A DNA stretch of 64,000 bases from Elusimicrobia bacterium GWA2_51_34 (GCA_001799565.1 MGTS01000014.1:1-64000), one strand, 5' to 3'. Shown: positions 9,369 to 17,694, numbered from the stretch's first letter. Program-made: numbers and translations. The notes: generated from the letters alone by a model not told the origin.

Positions 9369-10616
9369 ATGGCTTTCACTACCGCTGTCCGCGAACACTA
9401 TCAGAAGGATCTTGATGGGCTCCGCAGCGCCGGCATTTTCAAGGTGGAGCGCTTTATTCATTCCGCGCAGGCCGCGGACATAGAGGTGGAGTTTCCGGCG
9501 GGTTCGTCTCCGAAAAAAGTAATTAACATGTGCGCCAACAACTACCTGGGGCTTTCCAGCCACCCGGACGTGGTAAAGGCCGCGCACACGGGCCTGGATA
9601 CGCGCGGTTACGGGATGTCGTCGGTGCGGTTTATCTGCGGGACGCAGGACATCCATAAACAGCTTGAGCGGCGCATGACGGAGTTCCTGGGCACCGAAGA
9701 TACAATTCTCTTCCCGTCCTGCATGGACGCTAACGCCGGGGTTTTTGAGGCTATTTTAGACGACTCGGATGTGATGATCTCCGATCGTCTGGTCCACGCC
9801 TCCATCGTTGACGGCATCAGGCTGTGTAAAGCCCAGCGGGACACTTTTAAACACTCCAACATGGAGCACTTGGAGGATAAACTCAAGCTTCACTCCGACA
9901 AGCGTCTTATGGTCGTTATTACGGATGGTGTTTTTTCAATGGACGGCGATACGGCCCCGCTTGATAAGATGGCCGCTTTGTGTGAGAAATACGGCGCTAT
10001 GTTATTTGTAGACGACTCCCATTCCACCGGTTTCATAGGGAAGACAGGCCGGGGCACACATGAGAAATACGGGGTTGTGGGCAAGATGGATATTATCACC
10101 ACCACCTTCGGTAAGGCGCTGGGCGGCGCCTCAGGAGGCTGCGTCTCGGGGAGGAAGGAAATTGTGGAAATGTGCCGGCAGAAGGCCCGCCCCTACCTGT
10201 TTTCAAATACGATCGCGCCTGTAGTGGTCGCGGGTGTGCTTCAGGTACTGGATATTCTCTCCCAGAGCACGGAACTTCGGGATAAGCTGGAGAAAAATGC
10301 CGCCTACTGGCGCAAAGGGTTAACCGAGGCCGGCTTCATTCTCAAGGACGGAGATACTCCGATAGTGCCGGTAATGCTGTTTAACGCGAAGCTTGCCCAG
10401 GACTTTTCCAGGGATCTCTTTGACGAGGGAATATACGCGATTGGTTTCTTTTTCCCGGTTGTCCCTAAAGGCCAGTCCCGCATCCGCACACAGCTCTCAG
10501 CCGCGCATGAAACGCGCCATCTGGACAAAGCTCTTGCTGCCTTCATAAAGGTGGGTAAGAAGTATGAGATATTGGGCAGGACAAAAGAGGAAATTGCCGC
10601 CAAGTACGGATTGTAG
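9369..10616 (+). CDS. kbl: Glycine C-acetyltransferase (2-amino-3-ketobutyrate CoA ligase)
   Basis: A PLP-dependent alpha-oxoamine synthase interconverting 2-amino-3-ketobutyrate + CoA with glycine + acetyl-CoA, part of threonine breakdown. The 415-residue protein follows Kbl closely: CANNYLGLSSHP, SVRFICGTQDIHKQLE, VFSMDGD, VDDSHSTGF, and the PLP lysine in TTTFGKALGGASGG, then FFFPVVPKGQSRIRTQ. It has an extra ~15 C-terminal residues. No threonine dehydrogenase (tdh) lies nearby. Instead the gene is coupled to acp and acsA, which is not the usual tdh-kbl arrangement and leaves open that acetyl-ACP or another acyl group is used. Confidence 0.92.
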   Translation: MAFTTAVREHYQKDLDGLRSAGIFKVERFIHSAQAADIEVEFPAGSSPKKVINMCANNYLGLSSHPDVVKAAHTGLDTRGYGMSSVRFICGTQDIHKQLERRMTEFLGTEDTILFPSCMDANAGVFEAILDDSDVMISDRLVHASIVDGIRLCKAQRDTFKHSNMEHLEDKLKLHSDKRLMVVITDGVFSMDGDTAPLDKMAALCEKYGAMLFVDDSHSTGFIGKTGRGTHEKYGVVGKMDIITTTFGKALGGASGGCVSGRKEIVEMCRQKARPYLFSNTIAPVVVAGVLQVLDILSQSTELRDKLEKNAAYWRKGLTEAGFILKDGDTPIVPVMLFNAKLAQDFSRDLFDEGIYAIGFFFPVVPKGQSRIRTQLSAAHETRHLDKALAAFIKVGKKYEILGRTKEEIAAKYGL

Positions 10617-10632
10617 GTCTCCCGCGGAGTTT

Positions 10633-10672
10633 TAAAAAAGATGCCCGCCTTAGGCGAGCATCTTTTTTTTCG
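10633..10672 (+). terminator. Intrinsic terminator after kbl
   Basis: A-tract, GATGCCCGCC, TTA loop, GGCGAGCATC, then eight Ts, starting 17 bp after the kbl stop. It closes the acpS-acsA-acp-kbl unit. Confidence 0.92.
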
Positions 10673-10954
10673 TGCTTATATCTGTTTTAGCCTGAATCCT
10701 GCAGTTCAACATGGTTTCCATTAGAAAATCAGGTGAACAAAATTATGCAGGATTCCCCGCAGCAGCGGGTCTAAAAACAAGCGCTATGCGCGCAGGGTTT
10801 TCGAGGGCGTATGCCGCGCGAAGCGCACCCGAGCTCCGCGAGGGGAAAAATGCAACTGCATTTTTCAGGTTGGTTATGTCACTTTCTCGACGGTATAAAA
10901 GTTATTTAAAAAAAACATTTTAATCCGCGGTATTTTTTTTGTAGATTATAGGCT
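10673..10954. other. Intergenic region with a perfect palindrome
   Basis: No gene is convincing; the 70-codon ORF at 10711..10923 has no recognisable features. The region holds a 22-bp palindrome, GAAAAATGCA-ac-TGCATTTTTC, at 10845-10866, then an A/T-rich run leading to the DUF4912 start. The AT-rich part is probably the promoter region of the glucan genes. Confidence 0.5.
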
Positions 10955-11377
10955 ATGGAAGAGTTGACCACCGGTGTGATGCAGCATGGGCAGGAAAATT
11001 TAAAAGCCATAGAAAAGGACAGGCTTCTAATGCTTGCCAGAAACCCGGCTTCCGTTTTTATTTTCTGGCAGTTCTGTTCCAATAAGGCCGGGGCCTTCCG
11101 GCAGGGAGTATATGGTACTGAAATAAGAGTGCGCCTTTTTTACAGCGAAGACAAAACTCCGGCCGGTGATGCAGCTTTCTCCTGGGACGCTTTTAAGGCC
11201 TATCTGAAGCCGCCGCTTGAAGGCAAGGCGTACTTTGCCGCGCTATACGCCGCAAAGCCCGGGGGAGATTATGAAAAACTGCTTGAGTCAAATTCCATAA
11301 CCATGCCTGTTTCTTCGCCGCTGTCCGCCGGTTCAACCTACGCCAGCGCCGAGTTTATGAAGAAGGCCTTGCCATGA
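10955..11377 (+). CDS. DUF4912-like protein next to GH57 enzyme
   Basis: A 140-residue protein with the DUF4912 signature DRLLMLARNPASVFIFWQF near residue 25, where many relatives have D(R/K)LVLLPRDP..F.YWE. The rest looks like a single beta-rich domain. DUF4912 genes are often found beside GH57 alpha-glucan branching enzymes, as here, so a helper role in glycogen-type polymer metabolism is plausible but unproven. A dyad repeat of family B separates it from the GH57 gene. Confidence 0.7.
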   Translation: MEELTTGVMQHGQENLKAIEKDRLLMLARNPASVFIFWQFCSNKAGAFRQGVYGTEIRVRLFYSEDKTPAGDAAFSWDAFKAYLKPPLEGKAYFAALYAAKPGGDYEKLLESNSITMPVSSPLSAGSTYASAEFMKKALP

Positions 11378-11384
11378 GTAGACG

Positions 11385-11490
11385 ATCAGTGGCGAGTGGA
11401 GAGTGGCGAGTGGTTAGTGTAAGAGGTGTTTTGTTTCTGCATCATTTTTGCAATACTCTGACCCCTGGCGCCTATACGCTCGCCGCTGAG
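11385..11490. repeat. Dyad element, family B (AGTGGCGAGTGG words)
   Basis: Left arm CAGTGGCGAGTGGAGAGTGG with further repeats. The right arm is short and degenerate (ACGCTCGCCGCTGA). It fills the DUF4912-GH57 gap; the GH57 Shine-Dalgarno follows directly. Confidence 0.65.
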
Positions 11491-11498
11491 GTAATAGT

Positions 11499-13100
11499 AT
11501 GAGCTCCAAAGGCTCAATGATGCTGGTGCTGCACGCGCACATGCCGTATATCAACCACCCGCGAAGCAGCCAATATCTTGAGGAAAACTGGTTTTTTGAG
11601 GCCGTGGCCGAAACTTATATCCCGCTGATTTCAGTTTTTGAGCGCCTGGTGGCTGACGGCATACGTCCGGGAGTTACGCTTTCAATCTCGCCCACGCTTG
11701 GGGCTATGCTTGAAAACGAGGCTCTTGAAAAAAAACTGGGGGAATATCTTGAGGCCAGGCTTGAGCTGCTTGAGCGTGAACTGGAGCGCACGGCTCACGA
11801 GCCGGCTTTCCATAAGACGGTCAAGCTTTACCAGAAACTATATTCCGACGCCGCCGACGTGCTGCATAAATACAGCGGCGACCTCATCACTCCGCTTAAA
11901 GTGCTTCAACACGCGGGCCAGATAGAAATAATAACCTGTTCCGCCACGCACGCTATTTTGCCGCTTCTGGCGCACCCTGAAGCCGTGCGCGCCCAGGTGG
12001 CGGTTGCCGCCGACGATTATTTTGACCGCTTTAACCGGAAACCCTCCGGTTTCTGGCTGCCCGAATGCGCGTATAACACGGGCCTGAACCCATACCTGAA
12101 ACTTTCCGGTTTTAAATACTTTTTTACCGAAGCGCACGCGGTGGAATTCGCCGGTTCTCCCAAAAACGGGGTGTATAACGCCTACCGCACGCCCAACGGG
12201 ATTTCGCTTTTTTCCCGCGACGCTCAGTCTTCAAGGGAGGTCTGGAGTTCCAAGTTCGGCTACCCGGGAGCTTCGGAGTACAGGGAATTTTACCGCGACC
12301 TGGGTTACGATGCCGACGAGCAATACCTGAAACCCTGCCTTGGCGGCGGGGGCCGCAGGCCTATAGGGCTGAAGTACTATAAAATAACCGGCCCAAATGT
12401 TCCCTTAAACCAGAAGCTCCCATACGACCCCGATGAGGCCATGGCCACGGTGGAGCGGCACGCCGGGGATTTTCTTGGTAAGCGCATGGCGCAGATAGAC
12501 GGACTTTACGCTTCAAAAGGAATCAGGCCTGTTATTGTAGGCTGTTACGATGCCGAGTTGTTCGGCCACTGGTGGTTTGAAGGGCCGGCTTTTCTTGAAA
12601 GTATGCTGCGCCGCATCCGTCAGGACAGGCTGCCTTTCCAGTTTGTTACTCCAAGCGAGTATCTCAGTTCCTGCCCGGAGCCGCTTGAGCTTACTCCCCA
12701 GATCTCCTCCTGGGGGGAAAACGGGTACTTTGACCCCTGGCTGAACGAGACCAACGATTTTATTTACCCGCTTACGGCTGCCATAACCGAAAGGATGATA
12801 GATACCGCCAACCGCTTCCGCAGCCAGGATCTGGCGCGCCTGGTGGAGCGCGCGCTTAATCAGGCGGCCAGGGAAGTTCTGCTCGCGCAGTCTTCGGACT
12901 GGGCATTCCTGCTTTATATAGGCTCCCATGGCGCTTACGCCAAGGGCCGGCTTGATTCCCACGCGGCTAACGCCCAGCGCCTGCTCAGCGAGGTTATAGA
13001 AAAAAGAGTGGATGAGGCGAACCTGCGCGAGCTGGAGACCCAGAATAATGTTTTTGCCAGGCTTGATTTCAGGGTGTTTTCTTCCGTGTCAAAATTTTAA
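11499..13100 (+). CDS. GH57-family 1,4-alpha-glucan branching enzyme
   Basis: A 533-residue glycoside hydrolase family 57 protein of the branching-enzyme (DUF1957) type, which forms alpha-1,6 branches in glycogen-like polymers. Motifs visible: LVLHAHMPYINHP at the N-terminus; FWLPECAYNTGL, with the nucleophile glutamate; YDAELFGHWWFEGP, with the acid/base aspartate; and the C-terminal helical domain with SSDWAFLLYIGSHGAYA and Trp-rich substrate contacts. Length matches the Thermus/Thermotoga enzymes. GAGGTAA precedes the ATG at 11499. It probably works with the upstream DUF4912 protein. No glycogen synthase or phosphorylase is in the window. Confidence 0.92.
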   Translation: MSSKGSMMLVLHAHMPYINHPRSSQYLEENWFFEAVAETYIPLISVFERLVADGIRPGVTLSISPTLGAMLENEALEKKLGEYLEARLELLERELERTAHEPAFHKTVKLYQKLYSDAADVLHKYSGDLITPLKVLQHAGQIEIITCSATHAILPLLAHPEAVRAQVAVAADDYFDRFNRKPSGFWLPECAYNTGLNPYLKLSGFKYFFTEAHAVEFAGSPKNGVYNAYRTPNGISLFSRDAQSSREVWSSKFGYPGASEYREFYRDLGYDADEQYLKPCLGGGGRRPIGLKYYKITGPNVPLNQKLPYDPDEAMATVERHAGDFLGKRMAQIDGLYASKGIRPVIVGCYDAELFGHWWFEGPAFLESMLRRIRQDRLPFQFVTPSEYLSSCPEPLELTPQISSWGENGYFDPWLNETNDFIYPLTAAITERMIDTANRFRSQDLARLVERALNQAAREVLLAQSSDWAFLLYIGSHGAYAKGRLDSHAANAQRLLSEVIEKRVDEANLRELETQNNVFARLDFRVFSSVSKF

Positions 13101-13105
13101 CCGAT

Positions 13106-13160
13106 ATTAAGGTGACACACAACTTAATTAAATGGGAATTAAGTTGTGTGTCACCTTAAT
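13106..13160. repeat. Perfect 24-bp-arm palindrome, copy 1
   Basis: Arms ATTAAGGTGACACACAACTT + AATT and exact complement, 7-nt loop. It lies between the converging GH57 and GAF-PAS genes, where it could act as a two-way transcript end. A near-identical copy is at 14111-14167, so the GAF-PAS gene is bracketed. Confidence 0.95.
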
Positions 13161-13163
13161 CAT

Positions 13164-14045
13164 TTATGCTTTTTTTACGAACGATGTAATGTCCTGGAAC
13201 AGCGCAGCTGCGCCGAGGCACTGCCCGTCCTTGCGCGTCAGCGGCACGGTGGAATAACCCAATACCGATGACTTGCCGTTCAGTGTTATGCTCAACTCTT
13301 TGCGCGCAACAGGTACGCTGCAGGATGTGACTACCTGTTCAAGGACCTTGAGGAGGGAGCCGTGATCTGACAACACATCCGACATGTGTAGAGGGTTATC
13401 CTCGTCGCACTCGCAGTTGAGTCCGAGTATGCGTCTTGCGCTGGGGTTCATTGCCAGTATCCTGCCTTTCAGGTCCAGCACCAAAAGCCCCGCCGAGAGG
13501 CTGGAAACAATGGCTTCCCTGAAAGCCCTGCTGGTTTCAAGGTTCTTTATCAGCTTCACATTCTCAAAGGCAATTCCAATTTCCCTGCCTACAATGGAAA
13601 GCAGCTCAAGGTCTGGTATAGCGAAAAGGCCACCTTTCTTATTCAGAAACTCTATGACTCCGACCGGTACCCCTTTTGCTATTATCGGGGCTGCCAGTAT
13701 GCACCTGGTCTTGAACCCAGTGTGGGTATCTACCGTTCCCATAAACCGCGGGTCCTTAAGGGGATTTTCAACCTTGATCGGCTGGCCGTACTGGGCCACC
13801 CAACCGACCACGCCTTTCCCGGTCTTGAAACCGATCTTCTTAAGTGATTCCAGCGGCGCGCCATAAGCTGCGAGTGGCTCTATGTTGCCGTCAGGGTGTA
13901 TTTTGAATATGCTTCCGGCTTCGGTATTCAGCGCTTCCGACACTTTTGAAAGTATGGTTGAGGCGAGTTCGGACTCATCGTAGATGTAGTGTATCTTCTC
14001 TAGCACATCCGTGAGCACCTGATAGTGAAAGAGCCCTAAAGGCAT
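13164..14045 (-). CDS. GAF-PAS sensory protein
   Basis: A 293-residue soluble protein with no membrane segment. Residues ~15-165 form a GAF domain (ASTILSKVSEALNTEAGSIFKI, CILAAPIIAKGVPVGVIEF). Residues ~175-290 form a PAS domain (SSLSAGLLVLDLKGRILAMNPSARRILG, ending LFQDITSFVKKA). No histidine kinase, GGDEF or DNA-binding output domain follows, so it is either a stand-alone sensor or a partner to proteins elsewhere. A perfect GGAGGTAA lies before the ATG. The gene is bracketed by two copies of the same palindrome. Confidence 0.88.
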   Translation of the reverse strand: MPLGLFHYQVLTDVLEKIHYIYDESELASTILSKVSEALNTEAGSIFKIHPDGNIEPLAAYGAPLESLKKIGFKTGKGVVGWVAQYGQPIKVENPLKDPRFMGTVDTHTGFKTRCILAAPIIAKGVPVGVIEFLNKKGGLFAIPDLELLSIVGREIGIAFENVKLIKNLETSRAFREAIVSSLSAGLLVLDLKGRILAMNPSARRILGLNCECDEDNPLHMSDVLSDHGSLLKVLEQVVTSCSVPVARKELSITLNGKSSVLGYSTVPLTRKDGQCLGAAALFQDITSFVKKA

Positions 14046-14110
14046 AAATTACCTCCGCCAGCTCTCTGCTGGGGAACAATTCAATGTACAATATATGCGT
14101 TCCGCAACGC

Positions 14111-14167
14111 AGTTAAGGTGACACACAACTTAATTAAACTGGAATTAAGTTGTGTGTCACCTTAACT
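14111..14167. repeat. Perfect 25-bp-arm palindrome, copy 2
   Basis: Same arm sequence as copy 1 (AAGGTGACACACAACTTAAT) with a loop of aaactgg instead of aaatggg and different outermost bases. It overlaps the stop codon of the downstream repeat-protein gene and is upstream of GAF-PAS. Confidence 0.95.
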
Positions 14168-14813
14168 ATTTACCTGTGCCGCGTCCCTTCCTCTTTTCTC
14201 CCCGGTTCTGCATGCGCCCACCCTGTTTCTGCATCCTTTCGCCCTTGTTTTCAACGCGCTCGCCCCGGTTTTTCCGCATTTCTCCCCGGTTTTGCATGCG
14301 CTCACCCTGTTTCTGCATCCTTTCGCCCTTGTTCTCAACACGCTTGCCCCGGTTTTCCAGTCGCTCGGCGTTGCGTTCAAGTTTGTCGGCGGCCTTATCA
14401 TTGCCCTTTGCGCGCTGTTTTTCGGCCTGTGTTTCCATCTTTTCAGCCCGGTCCTGCATGTGTTCGCCCCTGTTTTCAACGCGCTCGCCACGCTCTTCAC
14501 GTTGCTCGCCGCGGTTCTCCAGACGCTCGCCCTGATTCTGCATCCTTTCGCCTTTCTCTTCAACCTTCTCTCCGCGTTCCTCCCGGATCTCCCCGCGTTT
14601 TTCAAGCTGCCCGGGTTTTTCACCGCCGCGGAATTTTCTCCAGCGCGCCCGAAGCTTCTCACCCATCCCCTCCGGTTTAACTTCCGTCTCGGGCTTTACG
14701 GTGGGCTCACCGGCCTGCTGTGTTGCCGGCTGCTCCGGGGCGGCATCCTGCGCGTAAGCGCTGAAACTCAGACTGAACAGAAACACTACAACCACAAGAA
14801 CTCTCTTTGTCAT
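14166..14813 (-). CDS. Secreted low-complexity heptad-repeat protein
   Basis: A 215-residue exported protein with a clear signal peptide, MTKRVLVVVVFLFSLSFSAYAQ. A short Pro/Glu-rich linker is followed by about twenty 7-residue units of the form ENRGERM/QNQGERL (E-x-R-G-E-R-x). The strict period suggests a long charged helix or coiled coil in the periplasm. The DNA repeats with a 21-bp period, so copy number may vary between strains. I moved the start to 14813, where AGGAG precedes ATG; the track ORF begins at 14900. It belongs to no family I recognise; related unnamed proteins with ENRG-type repeats are common annotations. Function unknown. Confidence 0.8.
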   Translation of the reverse strand: MTKRVLVVVVFLFSLSFSAYAQDAAPEQPATQQAGEPTVKPETEVKPEGMGEKLRARWRKFRGGEKPGQLEKRGEIREERGEKVEEKGERMQNQGERLENRGEQREERGERVENRGEHMQDRAEKMETQAEKQRAKGNDKAADKLERNAERLENRGKRVENKGERMQKQGERMQNRGEMRKNRGERVENKGERMQKQGGRMQNRGEKRKGRGTGK

Positions 14814-14939
14814 TTCATTTCTCCTTATGCAGGGATCGGGAACGCTGATGATCAAACAGTTAGGAGCTTCACCCCGGTCCGGATTTGAATATTTTAGCAA
14901 ATGGGCAAGAGATACTATCGGGGCGCCTGAGTAACGTTT

Positions 14940-15851
14940 TTATTCCCCAGCTTTCACTTCTTCCCATGTCTTTTTAAATTCCGGAGGCATGGGGGCCGAG
15001 ATGGTTTTGCGTTTGCCTGTGTCAGGGTGAGAAAATGTTATTTTAGCGGAATGCAACAGCATTCTGGCCGCGCTTTCCCCGCCGTAGAGCTTGTCGCCTA
15101 TTACAGGGTGTCCGATATAAGCCAGATGTATCCTTATCTGATTGGTGCGGCCTGTTTGCGGGCGGATGTCAAGTAAGGCGTGTTTTTTTGTTTTTTCCTT
15201 TACAATAAATTCCGTAACGGCGTCCCGGCCGTATTCCCATACTTTTATTTTTTTAAAGCCCGAAGCGCGGCCTATGGGCGCGTCAATTATTCCAGTATCT
15301 TTGGCGGGCCGGCCGCTGACCGCCGCAAGGTAGAGTTTTTTTGCCAGGCGGTCCCTGAATTGCTCCATCAAGGCCATGCGGGCCGTTTCGGTTTTTGCCA
15401 CCAGCATTACTCCGCTGGTGTCGCGGTCAAGCCGGTGCACAAGCCCAAGGCGCGCCATAGCGGCCAGTTCCGGCCGCGCGCTGAACAGAAGAGATACCAG
15501 TGTTTCCTCACCCAGAAGCGAGGCCCGCGGAGTGCGTTCCCAGTTGGAATCAGTCGGGTGTACGCATAAACCCGCGGGTTTCGCTATGGCAAGCAGGCTT
15601 GAGTCTTCATACATAACCAGCTTCTCAAATTCCAACGGCCCGGCCGCGCGCTCAGGCAGATGAAGCGTCACCTGATCACCTTCTTTTAAGAGGTGGGAAG
15701 GTTTTCGTTTTTTTCCGTTAACCAGCGCCAGTCCGTCGGCTATAAGCTTTTTTGAAAATTCCCTTGAAAACTCTTCATGCCGGCTTGAAATAAAAGCGTC
15801 CAGGCGTTTTATCTGGCCGGTGAACATTAATTTATAAGCGGTTTTTGCCAT
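14940..15851 (-). CDS. RluA-family 23S rRNA pseudouridine synthase
   Basis: Converts specific uridines in ribosomal RNA to pseudouridine. It has an N-terminal S4-type RNA-binding domain (KRLDAFISSRHEEFSREFSKKLIADGLALVNG), then the catalytic domain with GLVHRLDRDTSGVMLVAKT, whose HRLDRDTSG aspartate is the nucleophile, and RPQTGRTNQIRIHLAYIGHPVIGD. Length 303 fits RluC/RluD. Which position it modifies cannot be told. The start at 15851 has AGGAGAGG upstream; the track's 15905 start would add residues from a repeat region. It is the last gene of the pgm-eno-ftsB-lgt run. Confidence 0.93.
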   Translation of the reverse strand: MAKTAYKLMFTGQIKRLDAFISSRHEEFSREFSKKLIADGLALVNGKKRKPSHLLKEGDQVTLHLPERAAGPLEFEKLVMYEDSSLLAIAKPAGLCVHPTDSNWERTPRASLLGEETLVSLLFSARPELAAMARLGLVHRLDRDTSGVMLVAKTETARMALMEQFRDRLAKKLYLAAVSGRPAKDTGIIDAPIGRASGFKKIKVWEYGRDAVTEFIVKEKTKKHALLDIRPQTGRTNQIRIHLAYIGHPVIGDKLYGGESAARMLLHSAKITFSHPDTGKRKTISAPMPPEFKKTWEEVKAGE

Positions 15852-15863
15852 ATAACCTCTCCT

Positions 15864-15891
15864 ACTGAACGCATTCGTTAATGCGTTCAGT
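15864..15891. repeat. 12-bp perfect palindrome before rluA-type gene
   Basis: ACTGAACGCATT-cgtt-AATGCGTTCAGT, immediately upstream of the ribosome-binding site. It could be an operator or a leader hairpin. It abuts the family A dyad element. Confidence 0.8.
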
Positions 15892-16080
15892 GTCACAAGT
15901 TTCAAGTATCAAGTCACAAGGTGCAGGTCACGGGTTGCATGCCACATGCCACAAGCAAGAAAATATGAAGAGTCAAGATTACTGAGCCTTGGGACTGGTA
16001 GTTAATAACTAGTTTCTAGCTGCCACCGTCTTTTAGTCTCTCCACTTGTGACCTGTGACTTGTGACTTGTGACTTGTGAA
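15892..16080. repeat. Dyad element, family A (CTTGTGAC words), copy 1
   Basis: Left part with CAAGTCACAAG-type words, right part CTTGTGACTTGTGACTTGTG. The middle contains GAAGAGTCAA and TTAGTCTCTCCAC, which recur (as complement) in the copy at 35036-35185. The right arm runs into lgt and encodes its last residues (SHKSQVTGHK). Confidence 0.9.
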
Positions 16081-16872
16081 AAGCGAATAGAGAACAACGG
16101 AAATTAAAACTAACAGTGAAATAACCTGCGCGGGGGAGAGCCCAAGTATAAACCCGCCCCGGTCGTCTCCCCGTAAAAATTCCACCAGAAAACGGAGCAG
16201 GGCGTAGAGGGCCGCGTATGCGGCCAGAACCCTGCCGCCTGCCGCCGCGAACTGTCCGCCTAAGGCGGCCCGGGCAGGAGTTTCTTTTGACAGCAGGTAA
16301 TTTAAAACAAAAAAAATCAGCAGGTTCCCTGCAGCCTCGTAAAGCTGTGAGGGGTGTATTGTAACTCCGAGGTACTCCGGGTTAACTTCACAACGCGGGT
16401 CAGAGAAAACCACTCCGAAAATTGAGCCGGTGGGACGGCCGTGACAACAACCGGCAAAAAAACAGCCAAGCCGCCCGAACGCGTGTCCAAGCGCGAGCGC
16501 CGGGGCGCATAAATCGGCTGTTTTTAAGAAATCCAGACCATTTTTTCGCGTTTTTACATAAAAAGCGGTCGCGCCGAAGATAAGCCCGCCGTAAAAAACA
16601 AAACCGTACTGAAAAGTCCTGAAAAGATAAACCGTTCTTTCCAGAAAATTACTTCCGAAAGAATCCCAGTATGTCGCGGCGTAGAAAAACTTCGCGCCCG
16701 CCATGCCGGCTATTACGGTCCAGAAAACAAGGTCCTGCAGTTTTTCTTTGCAGATTGAAAAGGTTTTGGCCCGGAAGTTTAAATAAAGCAAAGCAGCCAG
16801 GTAACCCGCGGCCACCATAAGCCCGTAAGCCGGCAAATGGAACCGTCCCGCTTCAAATATAAAAGGGTGCAT
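16033..16872 (-). CDS. lgt: Prolipoprotein diacylglyceryl transferase Lgt
   Basis: Transfers the diacylglyceryl group of phosphatidylglycerol to the lipobox cysteine of prolipoproteins, in the inner membrane. About seven hydrophobic segments. The Lgt signature GRLGCFFAGCCHGRPTGS and HPSQLYEAAGN are clear; YGFVFYGGLIFGA precedes them. Start: ATG at 16872; the track uses TTG 16887. Two oddities: a GC-rich palindromic insertion at 16247-16279 (PARAALGGQFAAAGG) between the last membrane segments, and a C-terminus SHKSQVTGHKWRD written by a family A repeat. Neighbours are MBL hydrolase and rluA-type genes. Confidence 0.93.
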   Translation of the reverse strand: MHPFIFEAGRFHLPAYGLMVAAGYLAALLYLNFRAKTFSICKEKLQDLVFWTVIAGMAGAKFFYAATYWDSFGSNFLERTVYLFRTFQYGFVFYGGLIFGATAFYVKTRKNGLDFLKTADLCAPALALGHAFGRLGCFFAGCCHGRPTGSIFGVVFSDPRCEVNPEYLGVTIHPSQLYEAAGNLLIFFVLNYLLSKETPARAALGGQFAAAGGRVLAAYAALYALLRFLVEFLRGDDRGGFILGLSPAQVISLLVLISVVLYSLFTSHKSQVTGHKWRD

Positions 16873-16928
16873 AGTTAAATGATACAAAAAGCGTGGTCTG
16901 GGAAAATATCAGGAAGGCTTAAGGTTTC

Positions 16929-16978
16929 CCCCGCCCTTTTGCCAACAGAGTTAAACAGCATCGGGCAAAAGGGCGGGG
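16929..16978. repeat. REP-like palindrome, second copy
   Basis: Same 15-bp arms (CCCCGCCCTTTTGCC) as inside nusB; loops also align (ctgagctgaaaatca vs cagagttaaacagca). It lies between the MBL hydrolase and lgt genes. Confidence 0.9.
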
Positions 16979-17016
16979 TTTACAAGAAAATTTTCTGAAC
17001 TTAAGCCTTTCTTCAT

Positions 17017-17646
17017 TCACCTTACCGCCTTCAGGAAGCCGGCCTTGCTTTTTGATGCAAGCTGGAGATAAAGGTTGTAGTCTTTCTGGACGCCTATTGT
17101 GGAAGTATTGCCGTTGTATGAGTGCCCCGGATATATTACGGTTTCAGGGGGGAGCTCTGCCAGCGCGCGCAGACTTTCGTAAAGGGCTTCAGCGCTTGAA
17201 CCCGGCAGATCCACCCGTCCGCATTCGCCTACAAAAAGCGTGTCACCGGTAAAAACAGCCGTTTCCGCCAGGTAGCACACAGAGCCCGAAGTGTGGCCGG
17301 GAGTGTGGATCGTTTTTATTTTCAGATGTCCGGTTTCTATTACGGCGCCGTCTTGCGCTTTCTTTAAATTTTCAGGCTTTCTCTCAAGCAGGAAAAGATC
17401 CGCCTCATGCAGGTAGACCGGCAGGCCCGGGTATTTTGTTTCAAAGTATTGGAGGGCGTTTACATGGTCCGGGTGGGCGTGGGTAAGCAACGCCATTTTC
17501 AGCTTGAGTCCCTTTTCCGAAATTGCGGTCTCAATCTTTTCGCTCTCCCAGGCCGGGTCTATAACGGCGGCTTCGTTAGAAGCTTCATCCCATAAAAGGT
17601 ATGAAAAATTGTCCATCGGGCCGACTTTCAGCTGTTCTATGTCCAT
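17017..17646 (-). CDS. MBL-fold metallohydrolase (glyoxalase II-like)
   Basis: A 209-residue binuclear metal hydrolase. The metal ligands are visible: THAHPDHVNAL, HTPGHTSGSV, FTGDTLFVGECGR and YPGHSYNG. The pattern is that of hydroxyacylglutathione-hydrolase-like or persulfide dioxygenase-like proteins, and no glutathione-binding tail is seen, so the substrate is not known. It sits 48 bp downstream of ftsB and upstream of lgt, in the same direction. Confidence 0.9.
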   Translation of the reverse strand: MDIEQLKVGPMDNFSYLLWDEASNEAAVIDPAWESEKIETAISEKGLKLKMALLTHAHPDHVNALQYFETKYPGLPVYLHEADLFLLERKPENLKKAQDGAVIETGHLKIKTIHTPGHTSGSVCYLAETAVFTGDTLFVGECGRVDLPGSSAEALYESLRALAELPPETVIYPGHSYNGNTSTIGVQKDYNLYLQLASKSKAGFLKAVR

Positions 17647-17694
17647 ATTGCCTGGTTTCTACCCTGCCCCTCGTCCTCTAACCTCTGCCTTGAG

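Noticed and set aside
10711-10923. 70-codon ORF between kbl and DUF4912 gene
   Set aside because: No Shine-Dalgarno, no recognisable fold, and it spans a palindrome and promoter-like DNA.
13106-14167. Composite transposon around the GAF-PAS gene
   Set aside because: The gene encodes no transposase and no target-site duplication could be seen; kept only as a finding about paired palindromes.
14150-14680. Long plus-strand Cys/Phe/Pro-rich ORFs opposite the heptad-repeat gene
   Set aside because: Their low-complexity composition is the complement of the 21-bp repeats; the minus-strand frame has a signal peptide and an AGGAG site.
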